A stretch of 11,925 nucleotides of DNA, taken from CAYPEL01 sp964409635 (GTDB lineage: Bacteria > Pseudomonadota > Gammaproteobacteria > DSM-19610). Positions within the stretch are counted from its first letter, which is position 1; each line of letters opens with the position of its first letter. Positions 1 through 6,837 of this stretch are shown here, one piece after another. Both the position numbers and the translations under genes were made by a program. Where the stretch lies: positions 1-11,925 of the forward strand of contig CAYPEL010000085.1 in the NCBI GenBank assembly GCA_964409635.1. The letters are read 5' to 3'. The notes under the pieces were generated by a model, which worked only from the letters and a program-made list of their open reading frames with translations, was not told the DNA's origin and made no database searches.

Positions 1-695
1 CAGATTACAAAATCGCACCTTCCATCCTTTCTGCCGATTTCGCTCGCCTTGGCGTTGATGGCGACAATTTACTCAAGGCCGGTGCCGACATTGTTCACTT
101 CGCCGGCATGGATAAACACTATGTTCCCAACCTCACTATTGGCCCGTTGATCTGCGATGCGTTGCGCAAGCACGGTGTTAAGGCGGAAATCGATGTCCAT
201 CTAATGGTGAAGCCGGTAGACGCCCTGGCGCCGGACTTTGCCAAAGCAGGCGCCAGCTATATTACTTTCCACCCTGAAGCCAGTGAGCACATTGACAGAA
301 CCTTGCAGTTGATCAAGGGGGAAGGCTGTAAATCTGGATTGGTCTTCAATCCGGGCACGCCGTTAGATTGCTTGCGCTGGGTTATCGATAAAGTGGATAT
401 GGTGTTGTTGATGTCTGTGAATCCGGGTTTCGGCGGCCAGAGCTTTATCCCGGCCACGCTCGACAAACTGCGGGAAGCACGCAAAATTATCGATGCCAGC
501 GGCCGGGATATCCGGCTTGAAATTGACGGCGGCGTGAAGGTGAATAATATCCGTGAGATTGCCGAAGCAGGCGCCGATACCTTTGTAGCCGGCTCCGCTA
601 TCTTTGGCGCCGCCAAGGATAGCGATGCCAATGTTTATGACTCAGTCCTCGCTGACATGCGCGCCGAACTCGGTAAAGTAAAGAAAGCCGCCTGA
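1..695 (+). CDS. rpe: Ribulose-phosphate 3-epimerase, 5' end outside the window
   Basis: Interconverts ribulose 5-phosphate and xylulose 5-phosphate in the pentose phosphate pathway; cytosolic TIM barrel with a divalent metal. The reading frame is open from the first full codon at base 3 and matches the family from APSILSADFARLG onward, so only a few N-terminal residues are missing. Family marks seen: DVHLM (metal His codon 198-200), ITFHPEAS, LLMSVNPGFGGQ, LEIDGG (Asp codon 525-527) and the phosphate-binding VAGSAIF. Oddity: the usual HFDVMD motif reads HFAGMD, so the Asp that is both a metal ligand and an acid/base (codon 102-104) is Ala. The rest of the protein looks intact and of full length. 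The stop TGA overlaps the gph start by one base, implying translational coupling. Identity is secure; whether this copy is active is not. Confidence 0.95.
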   Translation, partial: DYKIAPSILSADFARLGVDGDNLLKAGADIVHFAGMDKHYVPNLTIGPLICDALRKHGVKAEIDVHLMVKPVDALAPDFAKAGASYITFHPEASEHIDRTLQLIKGEGCKSGLVFNPGTPLDCLRWVIDKVDMVLLMSVNPGFGGQSFIPATLDKLREARKIIDASGRDIRLEIDGGVKVNNIREIAEAGADTFVAGSAIFGAAKDSDANVYDSVLADMRAELGKVKKAA

Positions 696-1375
696 TGAGT
701 ATTCGCAAGCCAGCGATGATTCTTATCGACGTAGACGGCACACTGGTCGACAGTGTGCCGGATCTGGCGTATTGCGTGAATGAGATGATGCGTCAGCTGG
801 GATTTGAACCGAGAAGTGAAATCCAGGTTCGAAACTGGGTCGGTAACGGTGTTGAGCGGTTGGTCAAACGCGCACTGGTAGGCCAGCTTGACGGAGAACC
901 CGATACCGCAGATTTTGAAAAAGCCTATCCGGTCTTTCTCGAACTTTATGCCGAAAATACGTCCAAGCGCTCGGCGCTCTATCCTGGTGTACGGGAAGGT
1001 TTGGACTATTTAAAAGCGGCAGGTTTTGCCGTGGGTTGTGTGACCAACAAGGCAGAGCAATTCACGTTACCTTTGCTGAAAGATCTGGGGATATATGACG
1101 ATTTCTCAATTGTAGTCAGTGGCGATACACTGCAACACAAGAAACCTCACCCGGCGCCTTTGCGCCACGCGGCAGCGTTTTTTAAGGTCGAACCTGAGCA
1201 CGCGCTGATGGTGGGTGACTCGGTGAATGATGTAAAAGCGGCACGGGCTGCGGGTTTTATGATTGCCTGTGTGCCCTATGGGTATAATCACGGTGATGAT
1301 ATTCGTGATGCCGAGCCCGATCTGGTGATCGAGACTTTAGCGGCCTTGCGTGTCGAACTGGAAAAAGCTGCGTAA
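695..1375 (+). CDS. gph: Phosphoglycolate phosphatase (HAD family)
   Basis: Dephosphorylates 2-phosphoglycolate, which arises for example from repair of oxidised DNA ends. At 226 aa it has the usual length and all four HAD motifs: motif I DVDGT (nucleophile Asp12, Asp14), motif II CVTNK (Thr117), motif III Lys in QHKKPHP (149-150) and motif IV MVGDSVND (Asp175, Asp179). The cap segment between motifs I and II carries the Gph-like WVGNGVERLVKRAL. The ATG overlaps the rpe stop (TGATG), and rpe-gph-trpE is a common order in pseudomonads. A related HAD sugar phosphatase is possible, but position and motifs favour Gph. Confidence 0.93.
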   Translation: MSIRKPAMILIDVDGTLVDSVPDLAYCVNEMMRQLGFEPRSEIQVRNWVGNGVERLVKRALVGQLDGEPDTADFEKAYPVFLELYAENTSKRSALYPGVREGLDYLKAAGFAVGCVTNKAEQFTLPLLKDLGIYDDFSIVVSGDTLQHKKPHPAPLRHAAAFFKVEPEHALMVGDSVNDVKAARAAGFMIACVPYGYNHGDDIRDAEPDLVIETLAALRVELEKAA

Positions 1376-1415
1376 CTGTGTAGGCTGAGTTTTATCCACC
1401 CGGCGGGAATTTATT

Positions 1416-1472
1416 ATGCAATCACTGATAGACGTTTTAAAGCGCGAATGGGATGGCCGATGGCGGGCCTGA
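1416..1472 (+). CDS. Possible 18-codon trp leader peptide with two Trp codons
   Basis: A very short frame, MQSLIDVLKREWDGRWRA, lies between gph and trpE. Trp codons 12 and 16 (TGG at 1449-1451 and 1461-1463) are followed by a TGA. A weak ribosome site (GGGA, 1405-1408) sits 7 nt before the ATG. trpE attenuation through a leader peptide is known in Pseudomonas, so a Trp-containing mini-ORF at this place is suggestive. Codons 2-8 form the 5' arm of the long inverted repeat at 1419-1523. No hairpin followed by a T-run is visible, so ordinary transcription attenuation is not supported. Two Trp codons in 18 could be chance. Inference only. Confidence 0.35.
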   Translation: MQSLIDVLKREWDGRWRA

Positions 1473-1523
1473 GGGTTTGCTGTTGGTGATCGATTTGTGT
1501 GTATAAAACGTCTGCGGTGATTG
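1419..1523 (+). promoter_or_regulatory. Long imperfect hairpin in the trpE leader covering the trpE ribosome binding site
   Basis: Arm 1 is 1419-1439 and arm 2 is 1504-1523. They pair through a perfect 10-bp block (AGACGTTTTA 1430-1439 with TAAAACGTCT 1504-1513) and, in register, a perfect 7-bp block (CAATCAC 1419-1425 with GTGATTG 1517-1523). The short region between can form G-C and G-U pairs with one bulge. Arm 2 contains the GGTGA ribosome site of trpE and ends 2 nt before its ATG. The 64-nt loop holds the two Trp codons of the possible leader peptide. Arm 1 (1421-1430) can alternatively pair with 1481-1490 using three G-U pairs. The pairing is directly visible; a regulatory role is inferred. 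Confidence 0.55.
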
Positions 1524-1525
1524 TG

Positions 1526-3013
1526 ATGACACCAGAAAAATTTGAACAACTTGTGGCGGCGGGCTATAACCGGATACCCGTGATGCGCGAAGTGCTGGCG
1601 GATCTGGATACGCCGCTCAGTACCTATCTAAAACTGGCCAAAGGGCCGCACTCCTATTTATTTGAATCTGTGCAAGGCGGTGAGAAATGGGGCCGCTACT
1701 CCATTATCGGGCTGCCGTGCCGTACTGTCTTGCGTGTTTATAACGACCAGATAGAAGTTTCTGTCGATGGCACAGTTACCGAGCAGGCAACTGCCCCGGA
1801 TCCGTTAGCATGGATTGAAAATTACCAGCAGGCTTTTAAACTTCCCGAGCTCGAAGAGTTACCCCGTTTCAGCGGCGGACTGGTGGGCTATTTCGGTTAC
1901 GATACGATTCGCTATATCGAGCCCCGCCTGCGCGATGGGGTGAATGACGACCCACTGGGTAATCCGGATATCCTGTTGATGCTGTCTGATGAGGTGGTGG
2001 TCTTCGATACCCTGTCGGGTAAATTGATGATCATCGTACACGCCGATCCGGCACAAGCGGATGCTTATGAGCAGGCGCAGTCCCGTCTCGGCCAAATCCA
2101 GTCTCAACTGCGTCAGCCGGTATCCATGCCCGAGCCGTTAAAGCGGGCGGCAAAGGTCAACGAATCCGATTTTATATCTGGTTTCAGCCAACAAGGTTTT
2201 CAGGCGGCCGTCGAGCGAGTGAAGGAATATATTGTGGCAGGCGATGCCATGCAAGTGGTTTTGTCGCAACGGCTTGCAGTGCCCTATCAGGCACCACCGC
2301 TGGATTTATACCGGGCTTTACGTTGCCTGAACCCATCACCTTATATGTTCTATATGGATTTGGGTGATTTTCATGTGGTCGGGTCTTCTCCGGAAATTCT
2401 GGTGCGCCTTGAAGACGGGGAGATTACCGTGCGCCCAATAGCTGGAACCCGGCCCCGGGGTACGAATGAGGAGCAGGATCTGCAGCTCGAAAAAGACTTG
2501 CTGGCGGATCCCAAGGAACTTGCCGAACACCTGATGCTGATTGATCTGGGCCGCAATGATGCCGGGCGTGTCAGTCAGGTTGGCAGTGTCGAATTGACCG
2601 AGACAATGATTGTCGAGCGTTATTCACACGTCATGCATATCGTTTCCAACGTGGTGGGTAAAATTAAATCAGAGTTGACGGCCATCGACGTGCTACGCGC
2701 AACGTTCCCGGCGGGTACGGTCAGTGGGGCGCCGAAAATCCGCGCCATGGAAATTATTGACGAACTCGAACCGGTAAAGCGAGGCGTCTACGCCGGTGCG
2801 GTAGGTTATCTGGGCTGGTCCGGTAATATGGATACCGCGATTGCGATCCGTACGGCCGTCATAAAAGACAAAATGCTGCATATTCAGGTGGGCGCCGGTA
2901 TTGTCGCCGATTCGGTGCCGCAAAATGAATGGGATGAAACCATGAACAAAGGCCGGGCAATATTCCGGGCTGTCGCCATGGCGCAGTCCGGACTTGATGG
3001 CAGCCAAAAATAG
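1526..3013 (+). CDS. trpE: Anthranilate synthase component I
   Basis: Converts chorismate to anthranilate, the first committed step of tryptophan synthesis, using ammonia delivered by TrpG. Start chosen at the ATG at 1526 (495 aa): MTPEKFEQLVAAGYNRIPV aligns with the start of Pseudomonas TrpE, while an in-frame ATG at 1499 only adds unrelated residues. GGTGA lies 5 nt upstream. The N-terminal feedback-inhibition element reads LFES (45-48) with the conserved GGEKWGRYS following, so tryptophan sensitivity is expected. Chorismate-binding motifs are intact: PIAGTRPRG, HLMLIDLGRND, ERYSHVMHIVS, PAGTVSGAPKIRAMEIIDE and GAGIVADS. The stop TAG is embedded in the trpG ribosome site. A p-aminobenzoate synthase PabB is unlikely given the trp neighbours. 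Confidence 0.98.
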   Translation: MTPEKFEQLVAAGYNRIPVMREVLADLDTPLSTYLKLAKGPHSYLFESVQGGEKWGRYSIIGLPCRTVLRVYNDQIEVSVDGTVTEQATAPDPLAWIENYQQAFKLPELEELPRFSGGLVGYFGYDTIRYIEPRLRDGVNDDPLGNPDILLMLSDEVVVFDTLSGKLMIIVHADPAQADAYEQAQSRLGQIQSQLRQPVSMPEPLKRAAKVNESDFISGFSQQGFQAAVERVKEYIVAGDAMQVVLSQRLAVPYQAPPLDLYRALRCLNPSPYMFYMDLGDFHVVGSSPEILVRLEDGEITVRPIAGTRPRGTNEEQDLQLEKDLLADPKELAEHLMLIDLGRNDAGRVSQVGSVELTETMIVERYSHVMHIVSNVVGKIKSELTAIDVLRATFPAGTVSGAPKIRAMEIIDELEPVKRGVYAGAVGYLGWSGNMDTAIAIRTAVIKDKMLHIQVGAGIVADSVPQNEWDETMNKGRAIFRAVAMAQSGLDGSQK

Positions 3014-3024
3014 GAGGGGTCGAA

Positions 3025-3606
3025 ATGCTGCTCATGATTGATAACTACGATTCCTTTACCTATAACCTGGTGCAGTACCTGGGAGAACTGGGCGCGGAGG
3101 TGCGTGTGTTTCGCAATGACCAGATTAGCGTGGACGAAATCAGCGCGCTGGCACCGGCAAGGATAGTGATCTCTCCCGGGCCCTGTACGCCGAATGAAGC
3201 CGGTGTTTCGGTTGCGGCGATCAAGGCCTTCAGTGGCAAAATCCCGATTCTGGGTGTCTGTCTCGGTCATCAGAGTATAGGTCAGGCGTTTGGCGGTAAC
3301 ATCGTCCATGCCGGTAAAATTATGCACGGCAAGACGTCTATGGTGCATCATAAGGGTGGTGGTGTTTTTAAAGGACTCAATAATCCGTTTGAGGCGACAC
3401 GCTATCATTCGCTGGTGATCGAAAAAGACAGTCTGCCGGATTGTCTGGAAATCACCGCGTGGACAGAAAATGAGCAGGGTGACATGGATGAGATTATGGG
3501 CGTGCGCCACGAGGCGTTGAGCGTTGAAGGTGTGCAGTTTCATCCTGAATCCATCCTCACCGAACACGGTCACGCCCTATTAAAGACCTTTCTGGAGAAC
3601 TTATAA
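3025..3606 (+). CDS. trpG: Anthranilate synthase component II (glutamine amidotransferase)
   Basis: Hydrolyses glutamine and channels ammonia to TrpE. A class I amidotransferase of 193 aa, the usual size. The nucleophile is Cys79 in GVCLGHQSIGQAFGG, with the His/Glu of the triad in QFHPES (His173, Glu175); the oxyanion region SPGPCTP and the anthranilate-type MHGKTS segment are also present. A strong ribosome site (AGGAGG, 3012-3017) overlaps the trpE stop. The protein may also serve p-aminobenzoate synthesis as PabA, as in some bacteria, since no separate pabA is visible here; that is inference. Confidence 0.97.
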   Translation: MLLMIDNYDSFTYNLVQYLGELGAEVRVFRNDQISVDEISALAPARIVISPGPCTPNEAGVSVAAIKAFSGKIPILGVCLGHQSIGQAFGGNIVHAGKIMHGKTSMVHHKGGGVFKGLNNPFEATRYHSLVIEKDSLPDCLEITAWTENEQGDMDEIMGVRHEALSVEGVQFHPESILTEHGHALLKTFLENL

Positions 3607-4622
3607 TGGATATGCAGGCCGCGATTCGTAGCGTTACTGAACAACAGGATTTATCCTCAGCTGACATGCAAGCTGTCATGCAAATCATCATGACCGGTCA
3701 AGCCACGCCGGCACAAATTGGTGGTTTCCTGGTTGGACTGCGCATGAAAGGTGAAAGCGTCGATGAAATTGCCGCTGCGGCGAGTGTGATGCGCGAACTG
3801 GCGACACGCGTCGAGGTCAAAGGTGAGCATTTGGTCGACACCTGCGGTACCGGCGGTGATGGTGCATCGACGTTTAATATATCGACAGCCAGCGCCATGG
3901 TTGCTGCGGCTGCCGGTGCGCAGGTCGCCAAGCACGGCAACCGTTCGGTATCCAGCAGCAGCGGCAGCGCCGATGTACTCGAAGCCGCCGGTGTCAATCT
4001 CGACCTGGCGCCGGACAAGGTTGCCCAGTGTGTGAATGAAATTGGCGTCGGCTTTTTGTTTGCGCCCAAACACCACGGCGCCATGAAGCACGCCATCGGG
4101 CCGCGTAAGGAAATGGGGGTGCGTACTTTGTTTAACCTGCTGGGACCACTGACTAACCCTGCGGGTGCGCCCAATCAGGTGCTGGGCGTATTCAGCGCAG
4201 ACTGGGTTGAACCGCTGGCGCAGGTATTAAACCGGCTTGGCAGTGAACATGTGCTGGTGGTTCACGCCGATGACGGCCTGGATGAAATCAGTATTGCGGC
4301 GGCGACGCAAGTTGCGGAACTTAAAAATGGTGAAATAAATAGCTATAAAATTGAACCAGAACAGTTTGGTCTGACGCGCGGTGAGCTTACCGGCCTGGCC
4401 GTTGAGAATGCTGAACAAAGCCTGGCGCTTATTGGCGCTGTGTTTGATAACCAGGCCGGAGCCGCACGGGATATCGTGGTGTTGAATGCAGGTGCTGCGA
4501 TTTATGCGGCAAACTTGACCGCTAGTTTAAAGGCTGGTATCGAAACTGCAGCTGAAGTGATCGCAAACGGTAAAGCCAAACAAAAACTCGCCCAATTGAT
4601 CGCCTTGAGCAAGTCACTATAA
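3606..4622 (+). CDS. trpD: Anthranilate phosphoribosyltransferase
   Basis: Transfers the phosphoribosyl group of PRPP to anthranilate, the second step of the pathway. 338 aa, near the usual length. The PRPP-binding GTGGDGASTFNIST begins at residue 81, followed by KHGNRSVSSSSGSADVLEA and the GPLTNPAG segment (LFNLLGPLTNPAG). An all-alpha N-terminal domain (about 1-70) with MQAVMQIIMTGQAT precedes it. The ATG overlaps the trpG stop by one base (TAATG), so the two are translationally coupled. A second ATG six bases on (3612) is possible, but the upstream one matches MDI-type starts of homologues. Confidence 0.97.
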   Translation: MDMQAAIRSVTEQQDLSSADMQAVMQIIMTGQATPAQIGGFLVGLRMKGESVDEIAAAASVMRELATRVEVKGEHLVDTCGTGGDGASTFNISTASAMVAAAAGAQVAKHGNRSVSSSSGSADVLEAAGVNLDLAPDKVAQCVNEIGVGFLFAPKHHGAMKHAIGPRKEMGVRTLFNLLGPLTNPAGAPNQVLGVFSADWVEPLAQVLNRLGSEHVLVVHADDGLDEISIAAATQVAELKNGEINSYKIEPEQFGLTRGELTGLAVENAEQSLALIGAVFDNQAGAARDIVVLNAGAAIYAANLTASLKAGIETAAEVIANGKAKQKLAQLIALSKSL

Positions 4623-4638
4623 AAACAGCTTAATTTCC

Positions 4639-5439
4639 ATGCACAAAACGCCCGATATTCTAAACCAGATAATTATCCGGAAAAGAGAAGAAATCAGCGA
4701 TCGCAGCGCGCGTATCGATTTGCAGGCGATACGTAAGCGCGCCGAAGCAGAACCTGGTTCGCGGGGTTTTGTGCGCGCATTACAAAACCGTATCGGCCAG
4801 GGTAGAGCGGCGGTCATTGCGGAAATCAAGAAAGCATCGCCGAGTAAAGGGGTGCTGCGGGAAAACTTTGATCCGCAAGCCATAGCAAAAAGCTATGAAC
4901 GGGGCGGTGCGGCCTGTTTATCGGTGCTGACTGACATCGATTTTTTTCAAGGGACGGATGCCTATTTACAAACCGCCCGCAAGGCGTGCGCCTTACCCGT
5001 ACTGCGCAAGGATTTCACGATAGATGCTTATCAGGTTTATGAGGCGCGTGCTTTAGGTGCGGATTGTATTTTATTGATTGTGGCTGTGCTGGACGACACG
5101 CAGTTATCTGAATTGTTGAATTTGGCGGGCAGTTTGAATATGGATGTGCTGGTCGAAGTGCACGATAGCGGTGAAATGCAGCGGGCGCTGGCAACACCAG
5201 CGGTTTTAATCGGCGTTAATAATCGTAATCTCAGGACCTTTGAAACCGATTTGGATACAACGCTGGAGATGTTATCCAGTTTTCCCAGCGATCGCTTGCT
5301 GGTGACTGAGAGTGGTATACATAGCCGTGATGACGTTAAGCGCATGCGCGAGCATGACGTGCATACGTTTCTTGTCGGGGAAGCCTTTATGAAGGCCGAA
5401 GAGCCTGGGGATAAGTTGTCAGAACTGTTTCCCTGCTGA
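4639..5439 (+). CDS. trpC: Indole-3-glycerol-phosphate synthase
   Basis: Closes the ring of carboxyphenylaminodeoxyribulose phosphate to indole-3-glycerol phosphate. A stand-alone TIM barrel of 266 aa, not fused to TrpF. Catalytic residues are visible: Glu62 and Lys64 in AEIKKASPSKG, Lys124 in LRKDF, Glu173 in LVEVHD, Asn in GVNNRNLRTF and ESGI near 224. It follows trpD by 16 nt without a clear Shine-Dalgarno sequence, so its translation may depend on coupling or on A/T-rich upstream bases. trpF, trpB and trpA are not in the window and must be elsewhere, as in Pseudomonas. A REPIN-like hairpin lies 31 nt downstream. Confidence 0.97.
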   Translation: MHKTPDILNQIIIRKREEISDRSARIDLQAIRKRAEAEPGSRGFVRALQNRIGQGRAAVIAEIKKASPSKGVLRENFDPQAIAKSYERGGAACLSVLTDIDFFQGTDAYLQTARKACALPVLRKDFTIDAYQVYEARALGADCILLIVAVLDDTQLSELLNLAGSLNMDVLVEVHDSGEMQRALATPAVLIGVNNRNLRTFETDLDTTLEMLSSFPSDRLLVTESGIHSRDDVKRMREHDVHTFLVGEAFMKAEEPGDKLSELFPC

Positions 5440-5470
5440 ATTTCTAAGGAACTGATTTATTAGCGAGAGC

Positions 5471-5534
5471 TTGTAGGAGCGGTTTTAACCGCGATAGGTG
5501 TTACCGCCAATCGCGGTTAAATCCGCTCCTACAA
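5471..5534. repeat. REPIN-like inverted pair of REP elements
   Basis: Two 24-nt arms (5471-5494 and 5511-5534) are inverted copies with one mismatch, separated by 16 nt. Each arm begins with TTGTAGGAG and continues into its own small palindrome (GCGGTTTTAACCGC at 5479-5492). This head plus palindrome design and the GTAGGAGCG start are typical of REP sequences in pseudomonads and relatives, where two inverted REPs form a REPIN moved by RAYT transposases. It fills the convergent gap between trpC and crp/vfr and could end transcription from both sides or protect the mRNA ends. No RAYT gene is in the window. Confidence 0.8.
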
Positions 5535-5545
5535 TCTGTTTCAGA

Positions 5546-6190
5546 TTACCGGGTGCCAAATATCACCATGGTTTTACCCCTGGCGGTAATCAATCCCTGT
5601 TCTTCCAGTGTCTTTAATACCCGGCCTGCCATTTCACGCGAGCAGCCGACAATGCGGCCGATTTCCTGGCGGGTGATTTTGATTTGCATGCCGTCAGGAT
5701 GAGTCATGGCATCAGGCTGTTTACAAAGATCCAGCAAGGTGCGTGCAACGCGGCCTGCGACGTCGAGGAAGGCCAGGTCGCCAACTTTTCGGCTGGTGTG
5801 GCGTAGACGTCCTGCCATTTGTGACGCGAGCCTAAACATGATATCCGGATTTTCATGGGCTAATTGTTTGTAGCGAGAGTAACTGACTTCAGCCAATTCA
5901 CACTGGGTGCGCGTGCGTACCCAGGCGCTGCGGTTACTGTCTTCGCCAAACAGCCCCATTTCACCAAAGAAATCTCCAGGATTTAGATAGGCCAGGACGA
6001 TTTCGTGGCCATTATCATCTTCCATCAAAACCGATACAGAGCCTTCCACAATATAATAAAGGACGTCTGGCTGGTCGCCTGCGTAAATAATGACACTCTT
6101 AGTCGGATAGCGCCGGCGGTGGCACTGCTCCAGAAAACGATTGATAGTGGAATCATCAGAAACTATAGGTTTGGGTATTGTATTCAACAT
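5546..6190 (-). CDS. crp: cAMP-activated global regulator, Crp/Vfr type
   Basis: Dimeric cAMP-binding transcription factor closely resembling E. coli Crp and P. aeruginosa Vfr. 214 aa. The N-terminal cyclic-nucleotide domain has GDFFGEMGLF (Gly76, Glu77), Arg87-Ser88 and Thr132-Ser133, matching the cAMP contacts of E. coli Crp (G71, E72, R82, S83, T127, S128). The long C-helix leads into a helix-turn-helix ITRQEIGRIVGCSREMAGRVLK whose Arg185, Glu186 and Arg190 match the DNA-reading residues, so the TGTGA-N6-TCACA specificity should be kept. The DAMTHPDGMQIKITRQEIG stretch is nearly identical to both relatives. Divergent from yhfA, as in E. coli and Pseudomonas. In Pseudomonas the symbol would be vfr. 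Confidence 0.96.
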   Translation of the reverse strand: MLNTIPKPIVSDDSTINRFLEQCHRRRYPTKSVIIYAGDQPDVLYYIVEGSVSVLMEDDNGHEIVLAYLNPGDFFGEMGLFGEDSNRSAWVRTRTQCELAEVSYSRYKQLAHENPDIMFRLASQMAGRLRHTSRKVGDLAFLDVAGRVARTLLDLCKQPDAMTHPDGMQIKITRQEIGRIVGCSREMAGRVLKTLEEQGLITARGKTMVIFGTR

Positions 6191-6199
6191 CTGCTAACT

Positions 6200-6238
6200 G
6201 TACCTTCGCTAACCCGCTGCCTTGCGGTACCTTCGCTA
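6200..6238. repeat. Short direct repeat just upstream of crp
   Basis: GTACCTTCGCTA occurs at 6200-6211 and again at 6227-6238, a 27-nt period, within the first 50 nt upstream of the crp start. On the crp-coding strand the unit reads TAGCGAAGGTAC. A similar GTAGCGAGGGTA occurs at 9629-9640 inside the palindromic element before rplM, so this may be a dispersed short repeat. No function is known; it would lie in the crp 5' untranslated region. Confidence 0.5.
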
Positions 6239-6361
6239 CCCTGCGGTGCTGTAATAATCATGCACTCTGTGCACCGTTGTAGGATATTAGCGGTCTGACC
6301 AACGTTTTCTGCAGTCATTTAGTGCTGTCTGAAGGTCTACTCTTGTTGCCTGTGGTGAATT

Positions 6362-6377
6362 TGTGACAGGCTTCACG
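6362..6377. promoter_or_regulatory. CRP/Vfr binding site between crp and yhfA
   Basis: TGTGA-N6-TCACG matches nine of ten bases of the CRP half-site pattern TGTGA-N6-TCACA. It is centred about 45 nt upstream of the yhfA ATG (6415) and about 180 nt upstream of the crp start. In E. coli crp autoregulation works through a site in the same crp-yhfA divergent gap, so autoregulation or control of yhfA is a reasonable inference. The proximity to yhfA would fit repression of that gene unless its transcript starts further down. Confidence 0.7.
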
Positions 6378-6414
6378 TTGTTGGCAACATATGAAGAAAT
6401 ATCAGGTGGTTATT

Positions 6415-6837
6415 ATGAAAGCGAGAATAAAATGGGTTGAAGAAGCGACCTTTATCGGTGAAGCGGGAAGCGGCCATGCGGTGGTGATGGATGGTCCCCC
6501 AGACCATGGTGGCCGCAATCTGGGTGTCAGGCCGATGGAGATGCTGCTACTGGGTATGGGCGGTTGTACTGCCTTTGATGTGGTCATGATCCTGAAAAAA
6601 TCACGTCAACCAGTAACGGATTGTGTGGTTGAGCTGGAGGCTGAAAGGGCAGATTCGGAGCCGAAAATTTTTACCCGTATTCATGCGCATTTTATTGTCA
6701 CCGGTAATGGCCTGGCTGAAAAAAAAGTAGAGAATGCGGTGCGGCTCTCGGCAGAGAAGTATTGTTCAGCCTCTATCATGCTCGAAAAAACGGCCACCAT
6801 TACCCACGATTATGAAATCCGCGTGGTTAATGAATGA
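6415..6837 (+). CDS. yhfA: OsmC/YhfA family protein
   Basis: OsmC-fold protein of the YhfA branch, the conserved divergent neighbour of crp. OsmC and Ohr relatives reduce organic peroxides with a Cys pair; the physiological role of YhfA is unsettled. Start at 6415 (140 aa): MKARIKWVEEATFIGE aligns with E. coli YhfA and AGGTGG lies 5 nt upstream, whereas the ATG at 6391 has no ribosome site. The two conserved Cys are Cys51 (LLGMGGC) and Cys117 (AEKYCSASIMLEK), 66 residues apart as in E. coli OsmC. No signal peptide or membrane segment. The stop overlaps the next gene's start (ATGA). Confidence 0.9.
   Translation: MKARIKWVEEATFIGEAGSGHAVVMDGPPDHGGRNLGVRPMEMLLLGMGGCTAFDVVMILKKSRQPVTDCVVELEAERADSEPKIFTRIHAHFIVTGNGLAEKKVENAVRLSAEKYCSASIMLEKTATITHDYEIRVVNE

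Noticed and set aside
1499..1525. Upstream ATG extending TrpE by nine residues
   Set aside because: The added residues do not match TrpE relatives, and the ATG at 1526 has the GGTGA ribosome site and the expected N-terminus.
2884..3573. A 229-codon open frame on the minus strand opposite trpE/trpG
   Set aside because: It runs antisense to conserved trpG codons, shows no protein-family resemblance and has no ribosome site; it is a by-product of the coding bias of the real gene.
3657..4174. Two long minus-strand frames opposite trpD
   Set aside because: Low-complexity, Ala/Ser-rich or His-rich translations mirroring trpD codons; no family features.
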